Notes: generated from the sequence alone by a model not told the origin. 64,000 bases of DNA from Nitrococcus mobilis Nb-231 (GCF_000153205.1 NZ_CH672427.1:3154596-3218595), one strand, 5' to 3'; counted from the first letter of the stretch, positions 38,600 through 48,235 are shown. Made by a program: numbers and translations.

Positions 38600-38830
38600 G
38601 TGCCGAATTACAGCGCTGAATTCGCCGCGTCAGCACGCCGCACAAGAAGCAGGCGCAGAGGATTCTCCTGAGTGCCGAGGCTCTGGCCCAGCAGCGCGAT
38701 TGTGCGCCGAGTTGGGGGAGTCTGAGGCTGGCGCGCGCGGTTTATGCCGACCGGCATCTAGGGGCTGCACCGGGATAAGACGCGTAGACCGGGCAAGGCA
38801 CCGGTTTCGCACAGCTAAGTCAGCCCGCCA
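38600..38830 (+). pseudogene. IS630-family transposase 5' remnant, copy 1
   Basis: Nucleotide-level paralogue of the remnant at 41945-42290: both run from GTGCCGAATT through ACAAGAAGCAGG, TTCTCCTGAG, GCCGAGGCTCTG and GGCACCGGTTTCGC-like segments. Copy 1 lacks about nine bases after the AAGAAGCAGG and has many substitutions and stops. It encodes only the helix-turn-helix head of the transposase. The catalytic part is missing. Confidence 0.65.
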
Positions 38831-39016
38831 TGACGGCATAACTCAAAATCCGCGAGCCTCCGATAAACTCGGGGCGGTTTCCTTTCGTCTCAGGTCTTCT
38901 CGCCACCCGGCTCCGCCATCATGAGGGAGGCGCTTATCCGGTCCAGTTACTGCCCAAATCATGGGGATCAGCTTCAGTTTCCCTTCCTCCTCCGCTTTCG
39001 AAGCAGGATTACAGGA

Positions 39017-40552
39017 TTATGGGAGCTTGCCCCGTCCGATTATCGCCCAAAGCGGCTTTCCTCCGTTCCGCCGTGCGAACTCATTCCAGTCGACGACCAG
39101 TTTGCCGCCACGCGAAGCGTGGGAGCTTTCGTGGTTTTGCAGCCATTCGAGGCAGGCCCGGTCGACGTGCACCAGGCCCCCGACGTGCAGGTGAATCTCC
39201 GCGTCGTTGGGTAGCCGCTCGATTGTCTCCGCGAGTTCCGGCAAGCGCACGAAGGTCGCTGCACCATGCAGGTCCACCTCGTAGCGCCGTTCACCCGTCA
39301 GAGTGACGTCGATCTCCAGGTAGCTAAGCGTGCGTACGAGCTTGATGAACGAGAGCACCACGCCCGTGATGATACCGGTCAGCAGATCGGTGAGCACGAT
39401 TACGCTTAGCGTCACGATGCAGATACCGAACTCCACGCGGTCCAGGTTCCACATACGCCGTAGGGCGGATATGTTGAGCAATCGGTACCCCGTGTAGATG
39501 AGGATGGCAGCTAGCGCCGAACGCGGAATGAGCTCGAGTACCTGCGGAAGCGCCACAACGAGACCCAGCAACCACACACCATGCAGAATTGGCGAGAGGC
39601 GAGTCCGCGCGCCGGCCTCGATATTGACGGTGCTGCGCACGATGACGCCGGTCATCGGCAGCGCACCGACTACCCCCGCCAGCGTGTTGCCTATGCCTTG
39701 CGCCAGGAGCTCTTGGTTGTATTTGGTCCGAATGCGGTTTTGCATCCGGTCGACGGCGGCCGAACACAAAAGCGTCTCGGCGCTGGCCACCAGGGCGACG
39801 GCCATGGCGTCGCCGAAGACAAGCGGTTCGGTCAAGCGTGCAAAGTCACCGGGGGCCGGGATGTTCATGTTGTGGATAAGGTTCTTAGGCACCTCCACGT
39901 AATGAACGTCCAGCCCCACGATCGCTGCTATGACGCTCGCCACGATCACTCCAACCAGCGGGCCCGGAATCGCTCGCAACCATTTTGGCCGGAGTTTGTT
40001 CCACGCTATTAGCGTCAGTAGGGTTACTAGGCCCAGCATCGCCGCTAGGGCAGTGGCGTCCATAGGAAAGATTCCCGTGTGGACGGCCTCGGGAATCGAG
40101 ATCAGGTTTATGATCCCACTGCCCTGCGGTTCCTTGTTCATCAGCACATGGAACTGGCTGGCGAAGATCAGTACGCCGATGCCTGAAAGCATGCCCTGGA
40201 TGACTGCGGGCGAGACAGCGCGGAACCAGGGGGCGAGTCGCAGCATGGCGGCGGCCGCCTGGATGAGCCCGGCGGCAAGCACCACGACACCTAGCATTTC
40301 GAGACCGTGCCGCTGGACGATATCCCAAATCAGTACCGTCAGCCCCGCAGCAGGGCCACCCACCTGTAGCGGCTGGCCCGCCAGCGCTCCGACAACGATT
40401 CCGCCGATTATACCGGTGATCAAGCCCAGGCCTGGCGGAACTCCGGATGCAATGGCGATACCCATACACAGTGGAAGCGCCACGCAGAAGACCACGATTG
40501 AAGCCATCAAGTCGGGGAAGAAGGTGCCGCCTGCTCTGCCCTGCTCACTCAT
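39017..40552 (-). CDS. SulP-family anion transporter with C-terminal STAS-like domain
   Basis: A 511-residue inner-membrane transporter. The SulP core has ALPLCMGIAIASGVPPGLGLITG and VGGPAAGLTVLI, with about 12-14 helices to residue 420; the C-terminal region (about 430-511) with AEIHLHVGGLVHVDRACLEWL resembles a STAS domain. Relatives carry sulfate or bicarbonate; no carbonic anhydrase or sulfate-assimilation gene is adjacent, so the anion is unresolved. ATG at 40552 begins the SulP consensus; the frame extends to 40642. Confidence 0.9.
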   Translation of the reverse strand: MSEQGRAGGTFFPDLMASIVVFCVALPLCMGIAIASGVPPGLGLITGIIGGIVVGALAGQPLQVGGPAAGLTVLIWDIVQRHGLEMLGVVVLAAGLIQAAAAMLRLAPWFRAVSPAVIQGMLSGIGVLIFASQFHVLMNKEPQGSGIINLISIPEAVHTGIFPMDATALAAMLGLVTLLTLIAWNKLRPKWLRAIPGPLVGVIVASVIAAIVGLDVHYVEVPKNLIHNMNIPAPGDFARLTEPLVFGDAMAVALVASAETLLCSAAVDRMQNRIRTKYNQELLAQGIGNTLAGVVGALPMTGVIVRSTVNIEAGARTRLSPILHGVWLLGLVVALPQVLELIPRSALAAILIYTGYRLLNISALRRMWNLDRVEFGICIVTLSVIVLTDLLTGIITGVVLSFIKLVRTLSYLEIDVTLTGERRYEVDLHGAATFVRLPELAETIERLPNDAEIHLHVGGLVHVDRACLEWLQNHESSHASRGGKLVVDWNEFARRNGGKPLWAIIGRGKLP

Positions 40553-41018
40553 GAGATCCCTCGGATTGTTCGACCGAACCTCGTCGGGTGGGTGTGGAAA
40601 TCGGCTGCCCACACATAGCACGCATAATAGACCCTTCTCCACAGAATTCCTCTTAAATTTACTTCAGCCATATCGGTGAAAGAGCATTAAGAATCATGCC
40701 AAAATGGCACTTAATTAAGACGTAACTCACTGAAAATAAAGTGTACTAAGGAATGCGTTGAAAGAGCTACGCCAGGATACCCCATAACGTATTGTTGCTA
40801 CGTAAAATTATGGCAGATCGATATGTGGCTATTTCAACAACCGCCTTAGTGGGAACCTAAACAAGGACGGCGCAAACGCATTGTCGAAACCGATCCAAGC
40901 CGGCAATTGGCGATTTGCCCTCATCACAAGTCATTGAAATCGTTTCGCGTCGTTTTTTGAGTCTCCAATTTGTAATCAATTGATATAATAGAAATTATTT
41001 GTTTAAATAAGTGCCGTT
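40553..41018. other. AT-rich intergenic stretch, no gene found
   Basis: 466 bases upstream of the SulP gene and directly left of the group II intron. It is clearly richer in A+T than the surroundings, especially 40640-40860 and 40960-41012, and has no open frame with family similarity. It must include the SulP promoter (minus strand) and forms the 5' exon side of the intron. I see no RNA gene or strong repeat in it. Confidence 0.6.
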
Positions 41019-41764
41019 GTGCGCGAGGGAAAGTCTGGGTATCTGGAATCAGCCATGAGATGTGATTGTGAAATTATGCGATGGAACCCGGTGGGAGTAA
41101 CCCACCCGGCAAAGACTGCCCATCAGCCGGAAGCGAGTCTTGGGTGGCGATGTGGCGACCCCCGTCACGAAGCGTAGACAGCGAGTGAACAGGCCGTGTG
41201 ATTGAGCCTCGAAACACGCAACTCGGGAGCCGACGTCTTAATGGCGACGCAAGGCAGCACGGAACCACCGCGCTGGCAAGGTGGCGAAGTCCCGGCGGGG
41301 TCGGAGAGCGGGGCATGAGCACACCGGGGTTCCCCAGGAGCCTGGGAGAGACTGACGTTTCCACCGAGCAACGGCGAAGGGGAAGCCGAGAAAGAAAACC
41401 CCAGATCCCGTCAGGGACATCGGTGACGGCGAAGCGAACGACAGATGTCAACGGTGGTACGCACGGACGAGGGAAAACCGAAGTCCGTAAGGATGGGCGT
41501 CAGTTGTCGGAGCTTTTGATAGTACCGTAGAAGCGGGGGAATGCTGCCCTGGCAGACCCCGTGGAGGGAAGCGGAAGCCGGTAAAGAACAACCGTTGGAG
41601 TGCAACCTGAGTGCCCAGGAACTCGACAACGTGTCAACGAAAATCCAGCGGATAGCGCAACAATCGCGCAGTTAACATTCTGCACCGAGGAGCCGGATGC
41701 GGTAGTCCCGCACGTCCGGTTCTGTGGGGGTTCGGTCCGGTTCCGCCGGACCGTTCTACCCGAC
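41019..41764 (+). mobile_element. Group II intron lacking its reverse-transcriptase ORF
   Basis: Begins with the 5' consensus GTGCGCGAGG at 41019 and ends near the domain VI hairpin TCGGTCCGG/CCGGACCG followed by CTACCCGAC at 41764. The interior has group II segments such as AAGCGAGTCTTG, TGAGCCTCGAAAC and a domain V at about 41690-41723. At 41631 a GTG opens a 14-codon frame reading STKIQRIAQQSRS and then stops; this matches the usual start of an intron-encoded protein, so nearly the entire maturase gene has been deleted, with the ribozyme ends kept. At about 746 bases it is an ORF-less derivative that could only move with a maturase supplied in trans. Exact ends need mapping. Confidence 0.8.
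41690..41723 (+). ncRNA. Group II intron domain V
   Basis: The 34-base hairpin starting GAGCCGGATGCGG and closing with GTCCGGTTCT matches the most conserved part of group II ribozymes, including the AGC catalytic triad at 41691-41693. The GAGCC/GGTTC and CGGA/TCCG pairings are intact, so catalytic function is not excluded. Domain VI follows at about 41731-41764. Confidence 0.8.
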
Positions 41765-41944
41765 GGGATCATGCCATATCTATTTCGGACGATCCGGCTG
41801 GCTGACTCTCATCCATTGCTGGGTGTCAGCATATGATATGGCACAGCGCAGTACTCGATTCGCAGTAAGTGGCACATGGTGCAATAAAATCTGCCGCTAG
41901 TGCACCGTTTGGAACATATCGTTAGTTTTGTGCTCTCTTCGTGC

Positions 41945-42290
41945 ATGAGCATAGAGATTACTTTGAACGAAGCCGAGCGTGCCGAATTGCAACGCTCGAT
42001 TCGCCCCGGCAGCACGCTGCACAAGAAGCAGGTGCAGCGGGCGCAGAGGGTTCTCCTGAGAGCCGAGGCTCTGCTCAGCAGTGCGATTTTGCGCCGGGTT
42101 GGGGTGAGCGATCCAACGCTGGCACGAGTGGTTTATTCAGGCCGGCATCGAGGGCTGTGCCGGGATTAAGACGCGCAAACCGCACAAGGCGCCGGTTTCG
42201 CAGGCGAAAATCAACGAGGTGCAGACTCTGACGACCACCGACGTCCGCTCGGGGTGGGCGATCAGCAAGGCTCAGACTCGTCGTCCTTGG
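41945..42290 (+). pseudogene. IS630-family transposase 5' remnant, copy 2
   Basis: The ATG at 41945 opens a frame reading MSIEITLNEAERAELQRSI, then QRAQRVLLRAEALLSS and LRRVGVSDPTLARVV, the helix-turn-helix head of IS630 transposases, ending at a stop at 42169. After a frameshift, KPHKAPVSQAKINEVQTLTT (42176 onward) continues the linker. Sequence similarity stops near 42290, before the DDE domain. A paralogous remnant lies at 38600-38830. Confidence 0.75.
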
Positions 42291-42320
42291 TGGCGATAAG
42301 GCAGATTTTGCCGGCGGTAC

Positions 42321-42734
42321 TCATTTTTCGAGCTTGGCCAGCCGTGGCCGTTCCCCCTCGTCTCCTTCGGATGAGTGCGTATATGGGGCAGATGAATCGG
42401 CTTGCCGCAGGGCTGTCAGCCCGAGCCAAATGCGGCCATCCTCGAGCTTGACCGGAAAACGTGGCACACAGCCTTTATCCGGAGCCACTGCCTTGCCGTT
42501 ATCTAAGTGGATGTTCAAACCGTGCAGGGGGCAGGTGACGGTTGTGCCATGCACCATGCCCTCGGAGAGCGGTCCGTTTTTGTGCGGGCAGCGATCCAGC
42601 AAGGCGAAAATCTCCCCCGTTCGGGTTTTGAACAGCGCAATCGGGCCTCGGGCCGTCTTCACCACCCGAGCGCCTAGCACGGGGATGTCATCGGGTTTGC
42701 CCACGGCGATCCAATTCGTTGTCGGGCGGTCCAT
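42321..42734 (-). CDS. nirD: NAD(P)H nitrite reductase small subunit
   Basis: A 137-residue Rieske-type small subunit of assimilatory or detoxifying NADH-nitrite reductase. Here the full Rieske ligand set is present: C-x-H in RCPHKNGP and C-x2-H in CPLHGLNIH, although some NirD proteins lack it. A polar tail follows about residue 110. Its ATG shares a base with the nirB stop (TGATG). Confidence 0.93.
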   Translation of the reverse strand: MDRPTTNWIAVGKPDDIPVLGARVVKTARGPIALFKTRTGEIFALLDRCPHKNGPLSEGMVHGTTVTCPLHGLNIHLDNGKAVAPDKGCVPRFPVKLEDGRIWLGLTALRQADSSAPYTHSSEGDEGERPRLAKLEK

Positions 42735-45166
42735 CAGCTCACCTCCTGTAAGGTTTGGAATTTATCGGCATGGCATTTGTCGGCATACTTCGCCCAGGGA
42801 TCCTCCTGGGCTTGGCGCTGGGAGGCATGGAAACGTTCGGCCAGGCTCTTGCGCCCGGCCGCGTCGTCGACCAGGCGCTGTTTCACATAGCTCAGCCCCA
42901 CCCGCTCGATCCAGTGTGCGGTGCGCTCCAGATAACGCGCCTCCTCACGGTAGAGCTGCAGATAGGCGGCGGCGTATTCCTTCACCGCTGTGGCGCTCTC
43001 CACCCGGCACAGTACTTCGGTGGCGCGCACCTTCATCCCGCCGTTGCCACCTACATGGATCTCCCAGCCGGAGTCGATGGCCACGACCCCCAGATCCTTG
43101 ATGGTGGCTTCGGCGCAGTTTCTGGGGCAGCCGGAGACGGCCATCTTCACCTTGTGCGGCGTCCAGGTGCCCCAACACATCGTCTCCAGCTCGATGCCCA
43201 GCCGGGTGGAGTCCTGCACTCCGAATCGGCACCATTCCGTGCCCACGCAGGTCTTGACCGTGCGCAGCGCCTTGCCGTAGGCGTGTCCGGAAACGAAACC
43301 GGCTTTGGAGAGATCACCCCAGACCTTAGGTAAATCTTCTTTCTTCACCCCCAGCAGGTCGATGCGCTGGCCGCCGGTGACCTTTACTGTGGGTATCTGA
43401 TAGCGTTCTGCTACATCGGCGATGGCCCGCAGTTCGGCAGGGTTCGTCACCCCGCCCCACATCCGCGGCACTACCGAGTAACTGCCGTCTTTTTGGATAT
43501 TGGCATGCATGCGCTCGTTGACGAAGCGGGCCTGGGCATCGTCGATTGCCTCGCCCGGCCAAGTGACGATCAAGTAATAATTAATGGCCGGTCGGCATTT
43601 CTCACAGCCATCCGGGGTCTTCCACTCCATGAAGGCGAAAACCGCCTCCAGGCTGGTCAGGTGGTGTCGGCGGATAGTCTCGCGCACCTGGTCGTGGCTG
43701 TGATCGGTGCATCGGCACAGCGGGGTGATGGCAGGGGTGGCGTAGTTGCCAACGGTATTTTGGAGGATCTGCTGCACCAACCCGGTACAGGAGCCGCAGG
43801 AAGCCGATGCCTTGGTGTGGGCGCGCACGTCCTCCAGAGTGAACAGGCCTTTGCTGACAATGGCCTCCACGATTGTGCCTTTGCAGACTCCGTTGCAGTC
43901 GCAGATCTGAGCGGAATCCGGCAGATCCGCCGTTTGCCGTACGCCACCGTGGCCGGAGTCGCCCAGATTGGCCTGGCCGAACAGCAGTGTGCTGCGGATA
44001 TCGTTGATGGGGGTTGCGTCGCGCATCATCTGGAAATACCAGGCACCATCGGCGGTATCGCCGTACATCACCGCCCCGACGATCTGCGCGTCCCTGATCA
44101 CCAGCTTCTTATAGACCCCGGCGCTCGAGTCCTGCAGCAACAGTTCTTCACACTCCCCCCCGCCCTGGAAATGGCCGGCCGAGAACAGTTCCACACCGGT
44201 GACTTTGAGCTTGGTGGAAGTCACTGAACCCTCATAGTAACGATAGCCCAGTTCGGCAAGCTGGTTGGCGCAAACCTTGGCTTGTTCAAAGAGAGGGGCA
44301 ACCAGACCGTAACACTGGCCGCGATGCTGCACGCACTCGCCCACGGCATAGATGCGCGGATCAAAAGTCTGCAGGGTATCCGAGACGACCACCCCGCGCT
44401 CGCAATAGAGGCCCGCCCTTTGCGCCAGCGCCGTGTTGGGGCGAATGCCCACGGCCATGACCACTAGATCCGCGGGGACCTCCGAGCCGTTGGCAAAGCG
44501 CACCGCTTGCACCCGACCATCGCCTACAATCTCGGCGGTTTGGGCCTTCATCAAAAACCGCATGCCGCGTGCCTCCAGGGAATGCTTGAGCAACTCCCCG
44601 GCTGGTCGGTCTAGCTGGCGCTCCATCAGGGTCTCTTCCAGATGAACCACAGTGACCGTCATGCCCTGTTTCATCAGCCCATAGGCCGCCTCCAGCCCCA
44701 ACAACCCCCCGCCGATGACCACCGCCTCTTTCTGGCGGCGGCTGGCGGCGAGCATGGCTTCCACATCATGGATGTCGCGATAAGTCAGTACTCCGGGTAG
44801 GTCGTTGCCCGGCACCGGGATGATGAAGGGATTAGAGCCGGTAGCCAGCAGCAACCGATCGTAGGGCGCCGACGTACCGTCGGCGGCGATCACCCGACGG
44901 TGGAAGCGGTCGATCTCGATGACCTCGCAACCGCTATGCAGCGTAAGGCCATTTTCCGCATACCATTCCACGCGGTTCAATATGATGTCGTCCACTGTCT
45001 GATCGCCGGCCAGCACCGGGGAGAGTAGGATACGGTTGTAATTGCCGTAAGGCTCGGCACCGAAAACAGTGATGTCGTATCGGTCGGGGGCGATGGCAAG
45101 CAGTTCTTCGATGACCTTCATGCCAGCCATACCGTTACCTACCAATACCAGCCGCTCTTTACCCAT
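42734..45166 (-). CDS. nirB: NAD(P)H nitrite reductase large subunit
   Basis: An 810-residue cytoplasmic enzyme reducing nitrite to ammonium. In order: FAD domain (LVLVGNGMAGMKVIEELL), NAD-binding GGGLLGLEAAYGL, a BFD-like [2Fe-2S] region (CDCNGVCKGTI and CGSCTGLV, about residues 420-460), a ferredoxin-like nitrite/sulfite reductase repeat, and the sirohaem-[4Fe-4S] cysteines CVGTEWCRFG and CPRNCAEA (about 640 and 680). ATG at 45166 follows GGAG; an upstream ATG at 45181 is possible. No nitrite transporter or nitrate reductase is nearby. Confidence 0.94.
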   Translation of the reverse strand: MGKERLVLVGNGMAGMKVIEELLAIAPDRYDITVFGAEPYGNYNRILLSPVLAGDQTVDDIILNRVEWYAENGLTLHSGCEVIEIDRFHRRVIAADGTSAPYDRLLLATGSNPFIIPVPGNDLPGVLTYRDIHDVEAMLAASRRQKEAVVIGGGLLGLEAAYGLMKQGMTVTVVHLEETLMERQLDRPAGELLKHSLEARGMRFLMKAQTAEIVGDGRVQAVRFANGSEVPADLVVMAVGIRPNTALAQRAGLYCERGVVVSDTLQTFDPRIYAVGECVQHRGQCYGLVAPLFEQAKVCANQLAELGYRYYEGSVTSTKLKVTGVELFSAGHFQGGGECEELLLQDSSAGVYKKLVIRDAQIVGAVMYGDTADGAWYFQMMRDATPINDIRSTLLFGQANLGDSGHGGVRQTADLPDSAQICDCNGVCKGTIVEAIVSKGLFTLEDVRAHTKASASCGSCTGLVQQILQNTVGNYATPAITPLCRCTDHSHDQVRETIRRHHLTSLEAVFAFMEWKTPDGCEKCRPAINYYLIVTWPGEAIDDAQARFVNERMHANIQKDGSYSVVPRMWGGVTNPAELRAIADVAERYQIPTVKVTGGQRIDLLGVKKEDLPKVWGDLSKAGFVSGHAYGKALRTVKTCVGTEWCRFGVQDSTRLGIELETMCWGTWTPHKVKMAVSGCPRNCAEATIKDLGVVAIDSGWEIHVGGNGGMKVRATEVLCRVESATAVKEYAAAYLQLYREEARYLERTAHWIERVGLSYVKQRLVDDAAGRKSLAERFHASQRQAQEDPWAKYADKCHADKFQTLQEVS

Positions 45167-45356
45167 GACCCGGATCTCCAACTTGGGTTTGCCATTTGCT
45201 TACCCTGTATGCAGCATGTGTGCCAATATCGGGTATACCGATCAATCGGCTGTTTTATGAAGAATTTTTTATAAAAGAGCAGGGACGAAGCGGACTGATG
45301 GGGAGGTTGCGTGGTGCGCTGCAGCGATGGGTGCACCAAGATGAGACAGATCGCGT

Positions 45357-46661
45357 TCATCTGTGGTGGAGCTGAACCGCATGCCGTGGCGTGAGATCAG
45401 CGCGGATATTGCGCCAGGTATCCGCGCAGGCCAGCTCCGCGGCTCGCTCGAGCCGCAACGCCAGCACTGTCAACGCCACCTGAGCGTGGATGCGGTGGAC
45501 CGCCCAGTGGTAGACCGGGCGCATGCGCAGGCCGCTCTTGAGTCTCCGCCAAGCCTCCTCGACGCATTGGAGCTGCTTGTAGCCCAGAGCCACGTCCTCG
45601 GCGGACAAAGTATCATCATTGCTGTGGACGACGAACTTGCCATCGAGCCGCTCGGCAGCTTTGACTCGGGTCGCATCGATAACGGGCTGGCCCGCCTTGG
45701 ACAGGCGCAGGTAGCGCCCATAGCGGCGGCTCGCACGTAAGGCGCAGACCCGCTTGCTATGGCCGGGCGTGCACGGATCTCGCAGGCTCTCGATCTCCGC
45801 TTCGAGCTCGCATAGCACCTCCCCACGGTGGCGGCGCTGGCGTTCGGCCTCTTGCGGGTTGTAGCACATTACGTAGCGTTGCCGACGCTCACCGTTACCG
45901 ACCGTGACCTCTTTGACCTGAAGGTTCTCAGCCACCGGCCGATAGCGCCCCGGCCGGCTGACCACCTGCCGGTCGACTTCGCCACCCCGATGCACCGGCA
46001 GACCCTCACGCGTTACGGCGAGCCCGACCACGATCTGCGGGGCATCGCTGCGCCCGTTCTTCGAGTGGCCCCGCTGTCTCGGGGCTGGGTAGCGTTTGGC
46101 GCCAGCGGGCAGGCTGCCTCGCACCGTGTTTGCTTCGCCGGCGCCGGCATCCGCTTCGTCGATCTCGAAGTGCAGCGAGGTGGTGTCATAGAAGATGGGC
46201 TCCACATCGGCGTTGAGCAGGTCGGCCACCCGGAAGTAGATCGCCTGCTCGATGGCCTCCTTGTTCACCTCGAGGAAGTCCATCGCCCGATAGAGGTGGT
46301 GGAGCTCAAGCGTCTCGGTCCCGGCGATGCCCAGACGCTGCCAGAGCTGCTCAAGGACATACACATCGCCGTAGGGCCAGGCCTCGACTAGGCGCCAATC
46401 GGGCTGCTCGGCGACGATCTCCTCAGGCGCGCAGCGGCGCAGGATGCTGCGCGCCAGCCGGCGCAGGCGCTCGGCAACCGCCGGATCATCGGCCCGCCCG
46501 CAGTTGAACACCACGCGGATCTTGGATTGGCGCTTGATAGGGTCCCAGACACTCTCGGCGAGCTGAAGGTGCGTGAGCGTCGAGCCGTCGGCGCGCTTTT
46601 GGCGAGTTTCACGCAGATAGATGTACGCGATAATAAGCCAATCACAGCTACACCACCGCAC
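45357..46661 (-). pseudogene. IS1634-family transposase with internal deletions
   Basis: An open frame of 434 codons that matches IS1634 transposases (about 550-600 residues) but with parts removed. The N-terminus YLRETRQKRADGST, the first catalytic Asp in FYDTTSLHFEIDE and the late SNDDTLSAEDVALGYKQLQ...EEAWRRLKSGLR (catalytic Glu region) are intact. Two in-frame gaps are inferred: one after EQLWQRLGI, and one where GLAVTREGLPV joins directly to RGGEVDRQVVSRPGRY, which removes the segment with the second catalytic Asp. The C-terminus ends early at RHAVQLHHR. Most likely inactive. Confidence 0.75.
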
Positions 46662-46925
46662 TATACACTAATCCATGTACGTGTAATTTCGCGGGTTGTA
46701 CGTGCGGCTCGGCTACCTAACGCCCTGAAATTCCACGCCTCAGCGCACGCCACTCAAGAGAATCTGTACGTGGAGGTGTCAAAGTCGGGCTAAACCGTGG
46801 CTTGGCTTTCAAGGGGAGCAGGATAAGCGCTCATAGAGAGGCCGCATATAAGGATGCAGTCGGACCGTGAACTGGTATCCACACCACGTATCTTGCACGT
46901 CAAAGGGGGTCCATATAAGGACCGA

Positions 46926-47318
46926 CTAGCTATGACAGTTGTATTTGCAACACAATCTATGGTTTTGAATATGACCAAAAGCGATCATTGCCGCACCAAT
47001 TAACGTCGCTATTTTTTCGCCGTTTTCACCTAATAAGTCGTGCCCTAAAAATGCAGTAGTGATAAGAGTAGCTAAGCCTATAAACCCTGATGTTCCCACT
47101 CGCCAATTTTTATGTTTTCGACATCCTATTGCTAGTGCAATAATGCTTGCCGGCAAAACTGCTATTAATATTTTTTGATGAAATGCTTCATCTCTAAGCG
47201 GTGTTGCGGCTAATGCAGGCAAAATGACCATTGCTATTGGAACCAAAACACAATGAACTGCGCAAATAATTGAAAACCCAATAGCTACTTTATCCATTGC
47301 TACTTGTATTTTCTCCAT
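46926..47318 (-). CDS. MerC-family membrane protein
   Basis: A 130-residue inner-membrane protein with four hydrophobic segments. The N-terminal ICAVHCVLVPIAM with its Cys, and the C-terminal HRLCCKYNCH cysteine-rich tail, follow the MerC pattern, whose founding member imports Hg2+. The gene is markedly AT-rich with A/T-ending codons, unlike its neighbours, which suggests foreign origin. ATG at 47318 has GAGAGGA upstream. There is no merA, merR or merT nearby. Flanked by IS remnants on both sides. Confidence 0.78.
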   Translation of the reverse strand: MEKIQVAMDKVAIGFSIICAVHCVLVPIAMVILPALAATPLRDEAFHQKILIAVLPASIIALAIGCRKHKNWRVGTSGFIGLATLITTAFLGHDLLGENGEKIATLIGAAMIAFGHIQNHRLCCKYNCHS

Positions 47319-47369
47319 TTTTTTCCTCTCGTAAATATAAGCCGCAAATAAATATGGGTTCTTAGGCCA

Positions 47370-47787
47370 AGCCGCGTAGCGGATCTTGGGGTACTTGAAA
47401 TAAGCCTGGCCGCGGGCCGGGCGTCTTCGCAGCATCCGCATGTGTGCACAAGCCTGGGTTTCAAGCTCGCCGCTGTTGCGGCGCCGCCGGTATTCGACCA
47501 ACGCCGTCCATGCGATCGTCGTCGAGATACTCATTGGGATTGAGTTCCGGGGAGTAGGCCGACAGGTAGAAGAGCTCAATGCGATCACAGTGGCTAGCCA
47601 CCCACTCACGAACTTTGTGGGCGTGATGCATGCGCAGGTTGTCGACGATGAGAAAGACCTTGGCACCGGTTTCCTCGATGAGTCGGCGCAAAAAGCGAAT
47701 GAGCACCTCGATGGTGAAATGCCGCTTGGCCGCGCATTTGTTCCAGCGTGGTATCGGCAAAATGGCGAGCATCGTTCTCATCACCAA
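47370..47787 (-). pseudogene. IS630-family transposase 3' remnant
   Basis: Minus-strand remnant of the DDE domain. One frame reads RHFTIEVLIRFLRRLIEETGAKVFLIVDNLRMHHAH-type sequence and then RIELFYLSAYSPELNPNEYL; after a frameshift another reads HMRMLRRRPARGQAYFKYPKIRYAA, the usual end of IS630 transposases, at 47370. The normal stop is replaced by a junction running straight into the leader of the MerC-like gene. The N-terminal half is absent. Confidence 0.75.
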
Positions 47788-47833
47788 CTATCCACCCAAA
47801 TTGACGACATCCTTAATTGAATGCACTTTTATT

Positions 47834-48200
47834 TTATTGCTGGGTTAATACTGCCACATGCACCCTGCGGCCGCGTCGACGCGTATAGCCAACGTGGCCG
47901 GCGCGCGGTCCGCGCTGGCATCTGGATTGCAGCGTGCGAGCTCTCTCCACTAGGGCGCTGGGTTGGTTCCGGCTTCTTTGTGCCACGCGGATTATCGCGC
48001 CCAGGTCTCCGAAACCATGGCCTCGAAGCAGCCCTACTTCACCCAAGGGCGGCTTTGTTGGTAGACCATCCCCCAGGTCGAAAAGCGTTGGGCAGCAGTC
48101 GCTGCGGCGCATCCCCCCGCACGAGCCAGTGCAGGACATTGAAAATCTCGGGTGGGCCGTGCCGGCGTTGTGGCGCGGACGCGTTCATGAGGCTTAGGCA
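47834..48200 (-). pseudogene. IS5-family transposase N-terminal remnant
   Basis: Minus-strand frames carry pieces of an IS5-type transposase: FNVLHWLVRGDAPQRLLPNAF in one, then in another LGAIIRVAQRSRNQPSALV followed by ARTLQSRCQRGPRAGHVGYTRRRG. These match the wr-LPN-PPW and DSRTLQST...RAGYDG..RRRG motifs of the family with several frameshifts and substitutions, including loss of the catalytic DSR Asp. The fragment ends at about 47834. Confidence 0.6.
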
Positions 48201-48235
48201 CGGAACCGCCTCCGATAAGAAGTTCATAGTACGCT

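Noticed and set aside
41074-41530. Short open frames on both strands inside the intron
   Set aside because: They overlap ribozyme domains and show no protein family similarity, so they are chance frames in structured RNA.
41772-41843. Nine-base inverted repeat TGCCATATC/GATATGGCA to the right of the intron
   Set aside because: Arms are short and 54 bases apart; it may be a relic of an IS end but cannot be assigned.
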